From Erythrobacter sanguineus (GTDB lineage Bacteria; Pseudomonadota; Alphaproteobacteria; Sphingomonadales; Sphingomonadaceae), in NCBI RefSeq assembly GCF_900143235.1, contig NZ_FRDF01000011.1:1-64000 (forward strand): a stretch of DNA of 64,000 nucleotides, read 5' to 3'. Below, piece after piece: positions 45,303 to 54,337 of this stretch. A model generated the notes under the pieces. That model had not been told where the DNA came from. It made no database searches and was given only the letters and a program-made list of their open reading frames with translations. The position numbers and the translations under genes were made by a program. Position 1 is the stretch's first letter. Each line of letters starts with the position of its first letter.

Positions 45303-46658
45303 TCAGGCGGCCCAGGGACCGGTGATCGCCAGCGTGGCGGTGGGGGAATAGGCGTTGACGAACAGCCATTTGCCATCGGGCGAAAAACACCCGCCCGCAA
45401 GCTCGCTCTGCGTGCGCAACCGCGCGAATGCATAGGCGCGGCCATCAGGCGTGATCCCGCGAATATGGTTGTCGACCACGTCGGTATATTGATCCTCGCA
45501 CACGATCAGGTGGCCATTGGGCGCAACTGTCAGGTTGTCGCCATAATTGAACTGGTCGGTATTCGCGCTTTCGAAGAACAGCTCGACCATGTCGGGCGCG
45601 CCTGCAAGCCCGGGCGTCAGTTTGAGGATTTGCCCCAGCTGCGCAGCCCCGCCGCTGGTGGCGCAGGCATACACCTCGCTGCCACCCATGTGCAGCCCCT
45701 CGCCCCGCGCGATCAGCGCCGCGCCCTTTGCCGCAGCGCGCTGGCGCAGATCATCCCCGGGCGCCTCGACCCCGTCCAGATCGGCCCAGCTTACGCGATA
45801 TTGCTGACCCGGCGCCATTGCCGGCGAAGTCCAGTTGCGGGTATCGGCCAGCCCTTCGATCACCATCGCCTGCAAGCGCCCGCCTTCGGCCAGCTTGCCC
45901 GGAACCCTCGGCAGAAAGCGGTACAGCACCCCATCGTCGCGGTCCTCGGTCATGTAGACGATCCCGGTGGCCGGATCGACCGCGGCGGCTTCGTGATTGA
46001 AGCGGCCCATTGCAGTCAGCGGCACGGCATCGACCAGCCCGGTTGCGCTGGCGGGGACTTCGAACACCCAGCCGTGGTTGCGCTCCAGCCCGTCGCCGTA
46101 ACGCTGGCCCGGCCCGGTCGGCGCTTCCTCGCAGGTCAGCCAGGTGCCCCATGGCGTAACCCCGCCCGAACAATTGCGGATCGTGCCACCAAGGCTGCGG
46201 AACTGGCGCGTGACCGCCAGCGTGCCTGCGTCGAGCACGATATTGGTCGTCCCGCCGGGAACGAAGACGCCATTGCGCTTGCCGAAACCTGCAGGGATGC
46301 TGCCGCCTGCGTCGTGCTGCGGCTGCAATTCGTGGTTGCGCACCAGCGCAATGGCCCCGTTCCCGAGGTCGAAACAGCCCATCCCGTCGGCCCGGTCAGG
46401 CACGGTGCCGCCATCATCCATCGCATCCCCCAGCCGCGAGATGACGCGGTAGGAAAAGCCTTGCGGCAGATCGAGGAAACCCGCCGGATCGGGCACCAGC
46501 GCGCCGTAACCGGCAAAGCCCCCGCCCGGCACCGGCGCGCGCGCCGTGGCCGCAGGGCCGCGGGTCATGCAACCGCTGGCGGCGAGTGCGGCAAAGGCCG
46601 AAGCGGTCGCGCCAAGAAAGCGTCGACGGTCAGAAGCGATAATGCGGGGAAAGGTCAT
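45303..46658 (-). CDS. PhoX-like (DUF839) Tat-exported phosphatase/beta-propeller protein
   Basis: This protein of 451 residues from ATG 46658 has a Tat signal (SDRRRFLGATASAFAALAASGC, also a lipobox-like Cys). The DUF839/PhoX fold shows LVRNHELQP, NCSGGVTPWGTWLTCEE, GRFNHEAAAVDPATGIVYMTEDRDDGVLYRF and a later VCEDQYTD. These Glu/Cys/Asn residues match the metal centre of PhoX alkaline phosphatases. It starts 10 bp after the phytase stop. Phosphate-ester hydrolysis in the periplasm is the likely role. Confidence 0.88.
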   Translation of the reverse strand: MTFPRIIASDRRRFLGATASAFAALAASGCMTRGPAATARAPVPGGGFAGYGALVPDPAGFLDLPQGFSYRVISRLGDAMDDGGTVPDRADGMGCFDLGNGAIALVRNHELQPQHDAGGSIPAGFGKRNGVFVPGGTTNIVLDAGTLAVTRQFRSLGGTIRNCSGGVTPWGTWLTCEEAPTGPGQRYGDGLERNHGWVFEVPASATGLVDAVPLTAMGRFNHEAAAVDPATGIVYMTEDRDDGVLYRFLPRVPGKLAEGGRLQAMVIEGLADTRNWTSPAMAPGQQYRVSWADLDGVEAPGDDLRQRAAAKGAALIARGEGLHMGGSEVYACATSGGAAQLGQILKLTPGLAGAPDMVELFFESANTDQFNYGDNLTVAPNGHLIVCEDQYTDVVDNHIRGITPDGRAYAFARLRTQSELAGGCFSPDGKWLFVNAYSPTATLAITGPWAA

Positions 46659-46668
46659 GCCGCCCAGT

Positions 46669-47724
46669 TTACTGGCCCGCCTCCAGCGCGGCAAGAATTT
46701 CATCCCAACGTGCATATTTGAAGTTCTGGGCTTGCGGCGGGTTCACCCCATCCTGCGCGATGAAGATGCCACCGGGAAAATCCGGCCCGAAATCGCGATT
46801 GTCGAGCTCGATCCCGTCGGTTTCCTCGGTGCTGCCGAACGGGCCTGCCGCAATGCGGAAACGGCCAACCGGGATCACGCCCGGCAAGCGGTAGACCGCA
46901 TAGGCATTGTCCCCTTGCGAGGAAGCGACGAGATAGCCGCCACTCTCGCCCTCGGGCGCGATGGCGAGGCCTTCCAGATCGGCGACCAGCATCCGGTTGT
47001 CGACCGGCGCGACCAGCCGCTTTTCGCCCGTATTCATGTCGATCGCCCAGATGCCAGTGGCTTCCTCGCCGATATAGAGCGTGGCCGTGCGCGGATCGGC
47101 GATGCAGCCTTCGGGCTGGCTGGCAACCGTCGCCAACGTGGTGGTGGCCGCTACGAAATCCGCGCCCGTCCCCCCGGACGTGCCGGTTCCGGCCAGCGTG
47201 GTGCGGTAGATGGTGCCGTTCTTGGGCGCACTGAACACCACCACCTCGTCCTTGCCCGCAGGCCTGGCGATGCAGATACCGTAGCCCTCGCCCGGCCCCA
47301 CGGCGATCCGACCCGCAGGCGCAAGCGAGGCAGTGGCGGGATCGAGCAGCGCGAGGAACAGGTGCGCGGTGGCGAGATCGGCACGGTCGCTGGCGATCAC
47401 CAGAATGCGACCGTGCTCGATCTCCACCAGATCGACATTGTTCATGCCGGGCGCGGGAAGGAAGCTCTTCTGCGCGCCCGTGAGATCATAGACGTAAAGC
47501 CCGCCCTTCTTGTCGGTGCCGACGATCAGGCTCGCCGCCGGATCGGCCGGATTGCGCCAGATCGCCGGATCGTCGGCAGCATCCTCGTTGCTGGTGCCGA
47601 CCGGCACTGTCTCCGCGCGGGCGGTGACAGTGACGGCGGGATCGCCGGTGATCGCGGGCACGCTCGCGCAGGCAGCTGCGATCCCGAGCGTGACGAGCGC
47701 GAATCCGTGGAAGGGTCTGATCAT
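46669..47724 (-). CDS. Beta-propeller phytase (BPP family)
   Basis: This 351-residue protein from ATG 47724 (MIRPFHGFALVTLGIAAACA, a lipobox-like signal) has the BPP sequence pattern DEDAADDPAIWRNPADPAASLIVGTDK (here SNEDAADDP), GGLYVYDL, ASQPEGCIADPRTATLYIGEE and DLEGLAI. EETDGIELDN is near the end. BPPs are calcium-dependent and release phosphate from phytate at neutral pH. It follows a TonB receptor by 13 bp and precedes the PhoX-like gene by 10 bp. Confidence 0.93.
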   Translation of the reverse strand: MIRPFHGFALVTLGIAAACASVPAITGDPAVTVTARAETVPVGTSNEDAADDPAIWRNPADPAASLIVGTDKKGGLYVYDLTGAQKSFLPAPGMNNVDLVEIEHGRILVIASDRADLATAHLFLALLDPATASLAPAGRIAVGPGEGYGICIARPAGKDEVVVFSAPKNGTIYRTTLAGTGTSGGTGADFVAATTTLATVASQPEGCIADPRTATLYIGEEATGIWAIDMNTGEKRLVAPVDNRMLVADLEGLAIAPEGESGGYLVASSQGDNAYAVYRLPGVIPVGRFRIAAGPFGSTEETDGIELDNRDFGPDFPGGIFIAQDGVNPPQAQNFKYARWDEILAALEAGQ

Positions 47725-47737
47725 GACATGCACCCTA

Positions 47738-50569
47738 TCAGAACGTGAGCCGCACGCCGCCCTTCATCGTCCAGTTGTACTTTTCGAATTGCAGCACGTT
47801 CTGGCGCCCGCCCTGGCGGTTGAAGGCGAAAAACTCCGCATCGTTGATGTTGATCCAGTCGAAGAACACCTGAAAGTTCTTGTTGATCGTGTAGCGGCCC
47901 GAAAAATCGAGCTGGAACAGGCTGTCGACGATCCGATCCTCTTCAACGCTCCCTTGCACTTCATCAAGATAGAGGTCGCGATAGGTGCCGGCAAGACGCA
48001 GCGAGACCGGCCCCTTTTCGTAGCCGAGCACCCCGTTGAAGGTGTGCTTGCTGGCGCTTGGCAGAGTGATTTCGCGGAAAGTCGGCGTATCGGTAATCCC
48101 GCCAATATTGCCATCGGAAATCAGACCCGTGGCATCGGTGAAGGTGTAGTTGGCCTGCACCAGAAAGCCCGACAGGAAACCGGGGAGGAAATCGAGTTGC
48201 TGCGAGAAGCCGAGTTCAATACCGAAGATTTCCGCAGTCTGCCCGTTCAGGGTCGTGTCCAGCCGGGTGATATCGACCCCCAAAATCGGATCGGGATCGG
48301 TAATCCGCTGGCCGAAGATGAAATTGTCGATTTCCTTGTAGAACAATCCGGCCGTGATCGCCCCGTTGTTCGACATGTAATATTCGATCGTCGCATCGAA
48401 ATTCCATGCTTCATAGGGCACCAGATCGGGGTTGCCGGCCTCGGCCTCGTCATCCTCGATCACGATCCGCGGCGCGAGGTCGCCAATGTTCGGGCGCACC
48501 AGGCTGCGATAGGCGGCGGCACGCATGATCAGGTTGGGCTGCGCCGCGTATCGGATGTTGAGGCTGGGGAGCCAGTGGTCGTAATTGCGCTCGATTGCGG
48601 TCGGGCTGACGATCACAGTGTCGTCCGCCGCGATGCCGCCGCCCGGCAGGGTCCCGTCTTCCACGATCAGCTGCACAAGATTGCCCGTCAGGCGGTTGTA
48701 GGTCCGTTCATAACGCACCCCGCCGATCACCAGCAGCTTGTCGCTTTCCCAACGGCCCAGCAGGTAGCTGGCGAAAATGTCTTCATCGACGGTGAAGTTC
48801 TCGACATTGCTGGCAAGGGCTGTGTCGATGTCGTTGAGTTCAAAAGCCCCGCGATTGCCATTGAAGAAGTCGGTCGCCTCGGTGAAGCCGGGGAGCGGGG
48901 CCAGATCCAGACCGGGAAGCCGATAGGTCTGCGGCGCACCCAGCACATCGGCCAGCGTCAGATCGTCATTCTCCCAGAATTCGAAGCGTCCGGCAAAGAA
49001 CTTCTCGCGCCAGCGCGCCTTGGCCCCGCCCTGGATCGTCAGCGTTCCGGCGTCGCTGTAGATTTCGTAGCCAAGATCAAGCCGGGCGGCGAATTCTTCG
49101 TCCTCACCCACCGAACCGGCGGTGAACTCAACCGAGTCCAGCCCGTAATTACCGGGGTTGAGGAAGCCTGCGCTGTTGCCGGTTACCGAGTAGAGCGGAA
49201 TGCGCGGGTTGCCGTAATCGAACCCGATTTCGAGGCCGGAATCCTCGAAGTTGCCGTCAAACCGGGTCGGGTCGAGCGAACCATCCTTGACCTCTGACGA
49301 TTTCGCCCAGCTGACGGCATAATCGGCCTTGAGCGCGCCGAACCGGCTTTCGCCGCCGAACACCAGGGTGCGGATGCGGCTCGATTCAAGCCGGTCCTTG
49401 ACGCGGCGGCGAATTTCGATCTCGGTGCCTTCATCATCAAACACCGCATTGGTGCCGCTGCCCGAAACGTTGGCATCTTCGAGCCGGAAGATCACGTCAC
49501 GGCGGAATTCCTGATCATTGAATTCGCTATAGACGCCCTTGAGGTAGAGTTCGGTGTGCCCACCAACCCGCGCATCGAAGCCAAGCGTGGCGCTGATGCG
49601 TTCGCGCTCCACGTCATAATCGCGGTACTGCACTTCTTCGGCGTAGATCAGGCCGCCGTCTTCCTGCCAGCCATCGGCTTCGACATTGTCGCTTTCAAAC
49701 TCGCGGTTGTAGTATGACAGGCCGCCGGTGACGCCGAAATTGTCAGAGAGCTTGGTGGCGAAATCAAATCCGACATCGGGGGTCAGCTGGCCCGAATAAT
49801 CATTATAGCTGCCTCCGATCCTGGCGACATAGAGATCTTTGTTGCGATCAAACGCGCTGGTGGTCTTGATCTCGATCGAGGCACCGATGGTATCGCCGTC
49901 CATGTCCGGGGTGAGCGACTTCTTCACTTCGATCGATTCGATGATGTCGGACGAAATCACGTCGAGCGCGACGCCGCGTTCGTCGATCCCCGGCGCGGGC
50001 ACGCGCACGCCGTTCAATGACGTGGCGTTGAGGTTGGGATCAAGCCCGCGCACGGTCACGAACCGGCCTTCGCCCTGATCGTTCAGCACGTTGATGCCGG
50101 GCAGGCGGCGCAGCGATTCGGCCACGTTCTGATCGGGAAACTGCCCGATCGAATCGCGGGTCAGCACGTCGGATACGCCATCCGCCGCCCGCTTGCGCGA
50201 CAGCGCGGATGCAAGGCTGGCGCTCTGGCCGACCACGAGGATCTGCGAGCCTGCATCGCCAAGGGTGAAGTTCTGGCGAACCATGCCCTCAGCCGGGACA
50301 TCGACGGTAAACCGCACCGGCTCGGCCCCGACATAGCGCGCGGTGATGGTGTAGCGGCCTTCGGGCACATCGTTGAAAACAAACGCCCCATCGCCGCCGG
50401 TCACCGTCCGGCGGTTCAATTCCTCGATCACCACGTCGGCAGCGCGCAGGCCGGCGGTGTCACTGGCATCGGATACGGTCCCGGCGACCTCCCCGGCGAA
50501 GGCAGGCACAGCAAGGCTGGCAGCAAGCGCAAGCGCGGCGGTGCCCGATGCAAGACGGATGCGAATCAT
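47738..50569 (-). CDS. TonB-dependent receptor (carboxypeptidase-regulatory N-domain type)
   Basis: This 943-residue outer membrane receptor has a signal peptide (LALAASLAVPAFAGE), a CarboxypepD-like beta domain (residues 30-100, AGLRAADVVIEELNRRTVTGGDGAFVFNDVPEG), and a plug with QILVVGQSASLASALSRKRAADGVSDVLTRDSIGQFPDQNVAESLRRLPG. The barrel ends in GGVRLTF. This TonB-box and plug form belongs to the IroN/TIGR01782 sphingomonad-type receptors. Its place ahead of phytase and PhoX suggests uptake of an inositol phosphate or phosphate ester. Confidence 0.93.
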   Translation of the reverse strand: MIRIRLASGTAALALAASLAVPAFAGEVAGTVSDASDTAGLRAADVVIEELNRRTVTGGDGAFVFNDVPEGRYTITARYVGAEPVRFTVDVPAEGMVRQNFTLGDAGSQILVVGQSASLASALSRKRAADGVSDVLTRDSIGQFPDQNVAESLRRLPGINVLNDQGEGRFVTVRGLDPNLNATSLNGVRVPAPGIDERGVALDVISSDIIESIEVKKSLTPDMDGDTIGASIEIKTTSAFDRNKDLYVARIGGSYNDYSGQLTPDVGFDFATKLSDNFGVTGGLSYYNREFESDNVEADGWQEDGGLIYAEEVQYRDYDVERERISATLGFDARVGGHTELYLKGVYSEFNDQEFRRDVIFRLEDANVSGSGTNAVFDDEGTEIEIRRRVKDRLESSRIRTLVFGGESRFGALKADYAVSWAKSSEVKDGSLDPTRFDGNFEDSGLEIGFDYGNPRIPLYSVTGNSAGFLNPGNYGLDSVEFTAGSVGEDEEFAARLDLGYEIYSDAGTLTIQGGAKARWREKFFAGRFEFWENDDLTLADVLGAPQTYRLPGLDLAPLPGFTEATDFFNGNRGAFELNDIDTALASNVENFTVDEDIFASYLLGRWESDKLLVIGGVRYERTYNRLTGNLVQLIVEDGTLPGGGIAADDTVIVSPTAIERNYDHWLPSLNIRYAAQPNLIMRAAAYRSLVRPNIGDLAPRIVIEDDEAEAGNPDLVPYEAWNFDATIEYYMSNNGAITAGLFYKEIDNFIFGQRITDPDPILGVDITRLDTTLNGQTAEIFGIELGFSQQLDFLPGFLSGFLVQANYTFTDATGLISDGNIGGITDTPTFREITLPSASKHTFNGVLGYEKGPVSLRLAGTYRDLYLDEVQGSVEEDRIVDSLFQLDFSGRYTINKNFQVFFDWININDAEFFAFNRQGGRQNVLQFEKYNWTMKGGVRLTF

Positions 50570-50763
50570 GAATTTTCCCCTGTCAGTGCCCGCGCCAGCG
50601 AGCGGTGTCAGGCACGCCCCCTAAGCGGCAGCGGTGACAGGCGAGCGAACAGCCGGTGACCGGATCTTGACCGCAAAGAGGCAGGATTGTCTCAATTGAG
50701 AGGGTGGCGCGGGAGCCGCGAACGGCTTAGCCCATGGGGGCAACGGCAAGGGAGACGGCGTCA

Positions 50764-51558
50764 ATGAAGATCGAAGCGGGCATGGCAGCAGTGGTGACAG
50801 GCGGGGCCTCGGGCCTCGGCAAGGCGAGCGCAAAGGCCTTTGCCGATGCGGGCATGAAGGTCGCGATCTTCGACATCAATGATGAGGCGGGAGAGGAACA
50901 CGCGGCGGCAATCGGCGGCACCTTCCACCATGTCGACATCATGGACGAGGCATCGGTGGAGGCCGGATTCGCCGCCGCCCGCGCCGCCCACGGACAGGAA
51001 CGCGTGACCCTGCACTGCGCGATGGCAAGCAAGCGCGGCAAGACGCTGGGCTGGGACAAGGAAGCAGGCGCCTATAAACGTCTTTCGACCGATGATTACG
51101 CCTTTGGGGCGCAAGGCATTCTGGTTGCCAGCTACCGGGTCGCGTCGATTTCGGCCCTCGGCATGGCCAATGCCGATCCGGTCAATGATGATGGCGAGCG
51201 CGGCTGCATCATCCTCACCGCCAGTGTCGCGGCGCAAGACGGGCAGATCGGGCAGGTGATCTATGGTTCGTGCAAGGCCGGGGTGAACGGGCTGGTGCTG
51301 CCGATGGCGCGCGATCTGATGGATATGGGCATCCGCGTCAATTCGGTCATGCCGGGCATCTTTGCGACCCCGCTGATGCTGGGGATGAAGGATCGCAACC
51401 CGCCGATGTGGGCGCAACTCAACGCATCCGTCCCCTTCCCCAAACGCCTCGGCGAGCCGGAGGAATTTGCATCGCTGGTGCTGGAGATCGCCCGCAACAC
51501 CTACATCAACGCCCACCAGTTCCGCTTGGATGGGGCAATCCGCATGCCGCCGAAATGA
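50764..51558 (+). CDS. SDR family oxidoreductase, HSD10/3-hydroxyacyl-CoA dehydrogenase type II-like
   Basis: This 264-residue protein from ATG 50764 has TGGASGLG (12-19), Ser154, Tyr167 and Lys171 (YGSCK). The position usually NNAG or NCAG reads HCAM (residues 84-87), unusual for an active SDR. The overall spacing and ARDLMDMGIRVNSVMPGIF match 3-hydroxyacyl-CoA dehydrogenase type II. It probably acts on hydroxyacyl-CoA. It is followed at 51685 by an alcohol dehydrogenase in the same direction. Confidence 0.88.
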   Translation: MKIEAGMAAVVTGGASGLGKASAKAFADAGMKVAIFDINDEAGEEHAAAIGGTFHHVDIMDEASVEAGFAAARAAHGQERVTLHCAMASKRGKTLGWDKEAGAYKRLSTDDYAFGAQGILVASYRVASISALGMANADPVNDDGERGCIILTASVAAQDGQIGQVIYGSCKAGVNGLVLPMARDLMDMGIRVNSVMPGIFATPLMLGMKDRNPPMWAQLNASVPFPKRLGEPEEFASLVLEIARNTYINAHQFRLDGAIRMPPK

Positions 51559-51684
51559 TCGCTCACGGCTAGCTGGCTTCGCCAGCGCCTCCGCGGGGGC
51601 GGCCTACCGGCCGACGGGCACCAGAATACTTTGGCGCCCTTGCGAACCCTGCGGGTTCGGTATCGCACATGAAGGAGATCTCGC

Positions 51685-52758
51685 ATGACCACTGCCACCA
51701 ACGAATACCCCGCCAAGGCCTATGGTGCGACCGCGCCCGATAGCGGGGTCGGCCCGATGCAGATCACCCGCCGAGGCCTGCGCAATGATGATGTGCTGAT
51801 CGAGATCACCCACTGCGGCATCTGCCATTCGGACCTGCACTCGGCGCGCAATGATTGGGGCGGGACGACCTATCCGATTGTGCCGGGCCACGAGATTGTC
51901 GGCATCGTCAGCGCGGTGGGCGACAGCGTCACACGCCACAAGGTGGGCGACCGGGTGGCAATCGGCTGCATGGTCGATTCCTGCCTCGAATGCAGCCATT
52001 GCGAGGCCGATCTGGAGCAATATTGCAAATCCGGCGGGATGACCGGCACCTATAATGGCAAGGACCGGCGCGACGGATCGCCGACCTATGGCGGCTATTC
52101 GGAACGGATCGTGTGCCGCGAAGAGTTCGTGCTGAAAGTCCCCGCCAACCTGCCAAGCGCCGAAGCCGCGCCGCTGCTGTGCGCCGGGATCACGTCTTAC
52201 AGCCCCTTGCGGACATGGAAGGTCGGGCCGGGCAGCAAGGTCGCGGTCGCCGGCCTTGGTGGGTTGGGCCACATGGGGGTCAAGCTGGCCGCCGCGATGG
52301 GAGCCGAAGTCACCATGCTTTCCCGCTCCGAAAGCAAGCGCGCCGATGCCGAAAAGCTCGGTGCCCACGCCTTCCTCAATACCGAGGACAAGGACGCGAT
52401 GAAGGCGGCGCGCGGCACATTCGACATGGTGCTCAACACCATCCCGGTGCGCCATGATGTCGTGCCCTACCTCCACCTGCTGCGGATCGACGGGGTGCAG
52501 GTGCTGGTCGGGCTGATCGGGATGATGCCCGAACTCCACACCGGTGTGCTGCTGGGCCGCAAGGTGCTGACCGGCAGCGGCATCGGCGGGCTGGCCGAAA
52601 CGCAGGAGATGCTCGATTTCTGCGCCGAGAAAGGCATCCTGCCCGACATCGAGGTGATCGCGATGCAGGACATCCAGACCGCCTATGATCGCATGGAAGC
52701 AAGCGACATCAAGTATCGCTTCGTCATCGACATGGAGAGTTTGCGCGCCGGGTCATGA
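51685..52758 (+). CDS. Zinc-dependent NAD(P) alcohol dehydrogenase (cinnamyl-ADH/YahK type)
   Basis: This 357-residue MDR enzyme has Cys44 (THCGICHSDLHSARNDWGG), His69-Glu70, structural cysteines 100, 103, 106 and 114, and the cofactor motif GLGGLG. The SDLHSARNDWG pattern is characteristic of the CAD/YahK aldehyde reductase group. GAAGGAGATC precedes ATG 51685. It reduces a broad set of aldehydes with NADPH. AT-rich DNA with phased repeats follows. Confidence 0.93.
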   Translation: MTTATNEYPAKAYGATAPDSGVGPMQITRRGLRNDDVLIEITHCGICHSDLHSARNDWGGTTYPIVPGHEIVGIVSAVGDSVTRHKVGDRVAIGCMVDSCLECSHCEADLEQYCKSGGMTGTYNGKDRRDGSPTYGGYSERIVCREEFVLKVPANLPSAEAAPLLCAGITSYSPLRTWKVGPGSKVAVAGLGGLGHMGVKLAAAMGAEVTMLSRSESKRADAEKLGAHAFLNTEDKDAMKAARGTFDMVLNTIPVRHDVVPYLHLLRIDGVQVLVGLIGMMPELHTGVLLGRKVLTGSGIGGLAETQEMLDFCAEKGILPDIEVIAMQDIQTAYDRMEASDIKYRFVIDMESLRAGS

Positions 52759-52771
52759 TACCCGCTAACCT

Positions 52772-52793
52772 ATCTTCTTCTCTTCATATCTTC
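52772..52793 (+). repeat. Phased ATCTTC repeats upstream of the DUF6733-like gene
   Basis: ATCTTC at 52772 and 52788 with CTCTTC at 52780 gives units exactly 8 bp apart. The equivalent units precede the TorF-type gene at 54127-54156. They lie about 240 bp before the ATG at 53015 in an AT-rich spacer (52759-53014), probably the promoter region. Confidence 0.7.
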
Positions 52794-52980
52794 GTAGATA
52801 CAGATAAACGAATATAGTAATATAGAAGTAATTGTAATTGTCTCATTGCTGCAACACAAGACAAGCAATGTGATAGACATAAACAGCAAAATAATTGTGC
52901 AGGGCGAAGGCGATGATAATGGATTTCATTGCCGCGCATGAAGCTCGAACGTAACAAGAGGCAAAGCACGGCACGCAGGC

Positions 52981-53012
52981 GGAACGATCCCACCTCTCTC
53001 AAGGAGCGTTCC
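52981..53012 (+). promoter_or_regulatory. Leader hairpin covering the ribosome-binding site (first porin gene)
   Basis: GGAACGATCC pairs with GGAGCGTTCC (10 bp, one internal A.G mismatch) around a 12-nt loop. The downstream arm contains GGAG, the Shine-Dalgarno sequence, 5 nt before ATG 53015. An almost identical hairpin lies at 54304-54335. Confidence 0.75.
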
Positions 53013-53014
53013 AC

Positions 53015-54025
53015 ATGAATATTCGTTTTGCATCCGCTGCTTCGGCGCTGGCCGTCGCCGGTGCCCTTTCGGCCCCCGCCCTCGCGCAGGCCCCCGCCGC
53101 CGCATTCGAAGCAGCTGCCCCGGTGATGCTCACCGAAAAGGCCGCCGCCAACCTCGCTGGTAGCTCGGCTGTGCCGGTGCTCGATGCCGCGACCAACGAA
53201 GAATTGACCGGCATCACCATCGCGGCTGCGGGTGAGGCAATCCCGGTGATCGTCACTGCGTCCGGCGCGACCCCGGGTCTCGCCGCAGGCACCGGCGAAG
53301 TCGTCGTGACCAGCGCTGCCATTGCCGCCGCCGCTCAGGATGGTGGCACCGGCGGGCGTTCAGACTCCTTTACCGTCACACTCAATCAGGATTCGTTCTT
53401 CGGCTTTTATCCGGCGTTCAACGGGCTGATCCCGGTCAGCGAGAATGTCGATTTCAGCTTCTACGGCATCATCTGGACCACCGACGCCTTCGGCACCGGC
53501 CTGGGTTCGGACCTGTGGACCGAATTCGGCATCGGTGCTGCGATCTATAGCGGGAATTTCGTCATCAAGCCGCAGATCGGCCTCACCAACGGCGCGTTGC
53601 TGTCGGGCGGTGCGCGGGATCCGAATGGCGTTCCGGCCGGAACGGGCGGCAATTTCGCCGACGGCATCGTGCCTAGCCTGACCGTCAACTATTCCGACGA
53701 TACTTTTGAGGCGGAATATTACGGCGGCTACTACGCCGCGCTGCGCAACCGTAACGACGACGCCGCGCTCGACTTCCTGCACACCTGGATCAACGCGGGC
53801 TACAAGTTCAGCGACAATGTCTCGGCTGGTGCGCATTACGAACTGCTGAGCAACACGCGCAACACCTTCCCCGGCGGATCGACCGCAGTCGCCTACCAGT
53901 GGTTTGGTCCCTATGTGCAGTTCAAGACCAGCAACGGCTTCTTCGCGCGCTTCACCGCTGGCGCCGATATCGAAGGCGGCAATGACGGCGATTTCTACAA
54001 GCTGACCGCAGGCTTCACGTTCTGA
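53015..54025 (+). CDS. Outer membrane beta-barrel protein (DUF6733-like)
   Basis: This 336-residue protein starts with the signal MNIRFASAASALAVAGALSAPALA, then an Ala-rich low-complexity region (to about residue 115). A barrel follows with repeating amphipathic strands (SDSFTVTLNQDSFFGFYPAF, LWTEFGIGAAIYSGNFVIKPQIGL, ending YKLTAGFTF). The terminal Phe supports outer membrane insertion. The DUF6733 name is a tentative recognition. Its signal peptide and leader closely match those of the next gene although the mature barrels differ. Confidence 0.7.
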   Translation: MNIRFASAASALAVAGALSAPALAQAPAAAFEAAAPVMLTEKAAANLAGSSAVPVLDAATNEELTGITIAAAGEAIPVIVTASGATPGLAAGTGEVVVTSAAIAAAAQDGGTGGRSDSFTVTLNQDSFFGFYPAFNGLIPVSENVDFSFYGIIWTTDAFGTGLGSDLWTEFGIGAAIYSGNFVIKPQIGLTNGALLSGGARDPNGVPAGTGGNFADGIVPSLTVNYSDDTFEAEYYGGYYAALRNRNDDAALDFLHTWINAGYKFSDNVSAGAHYELLSNTRNTFPGGSTAVAYQWFGPYVQFKTSNGFFARFTAGADIEGGNDGDFYKLTAGFTF

Positions 54026-54049
54026 TCCCACCTCAGTCGCTTGAAAGCA

Positions 54050-54090
54050 GGGGGCGCTGCTGCCGGGTACGGCAGCAGCGCCCCTTTTTT
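54050..54090 (+). terminator. Strong intrinsic terminator
   Basis: GGGGGCGCTGCTGCCG and CGGCAGCAGCGCCCC form a 15-bp stem around GGTA, followed by six Ts (54085-54090). It lies 24 nt after the stop of the first barrel gene. Confidence 0.95.
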
Positions 54091-54126
54091 ATCGCTGCAA
54101 CGCTTTGCGAGGCACCACAAGGCCTT

Positions 54127-54156
54127 ATCTTCGATTCTTCGTATCTTCTTATCTTC
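54127..54156 (+). repeat. Phased ATCTTC repeats upstream of the TorF-type gene
   Basis: ATCTTC at 54127, 54143 and 54151 with TTCTTC at 54135 gives four units 8 bp apart. The arrangement aligns base for base with three units at 52772-52793. It precedes ATG 54338 by about 185-210 bp. Confidence 0.75.
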
Positions 54157-54303
54157 AGAGTGTTGCAGTTAAGTCACGCAATAAGATAATGTGAAGCCGC
54201 CCTGTCACATAACCTTTGTGCGCGTCCTGAACTTGGACGAAGTAGATTGTGCCGCGACAGGAAACCGAGTGTTCGAATAAAAATTCCTGCGCGGCACGCA
54301 GGT

Positions 54304-54335
54304 GGAACGATCCAGTCCTCTCTTTGGAGCGTTCC
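54304..54335 (+). promoter_or_regulatory. Leader hairpin covering the ribosome-binding site (TorF gene)
   Basis: GGAACGATCC and GGAGCGTTCC arms identical to those at 52981-53012 enclose a different 12-nt loop that keeps CCTCTCT. GGAG lies in the 3' arm, a few nt before ATG 54338. The preceding CGGCACGCAGG is also shared. Confidence 0.75.
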
Positions 54336-54337
54336 TT

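Noticed and set aside
50634..50652. Pho box upstream of the TonB-phytase operon
   Set aside because: Half-sites CTGTTCG and CTGTCAC on minus are offset by 12 nt rather than 11 and the first has two mismatches; too weak to annotate.
52981..53012. GGAAC-CGTT in the porin leaders as an EcfG promoter
   Set aside because: The spacing is 21 nt, the CGTT lies only 5-7 nt from the start codon, and the two elements are arms of a hairpin instead.
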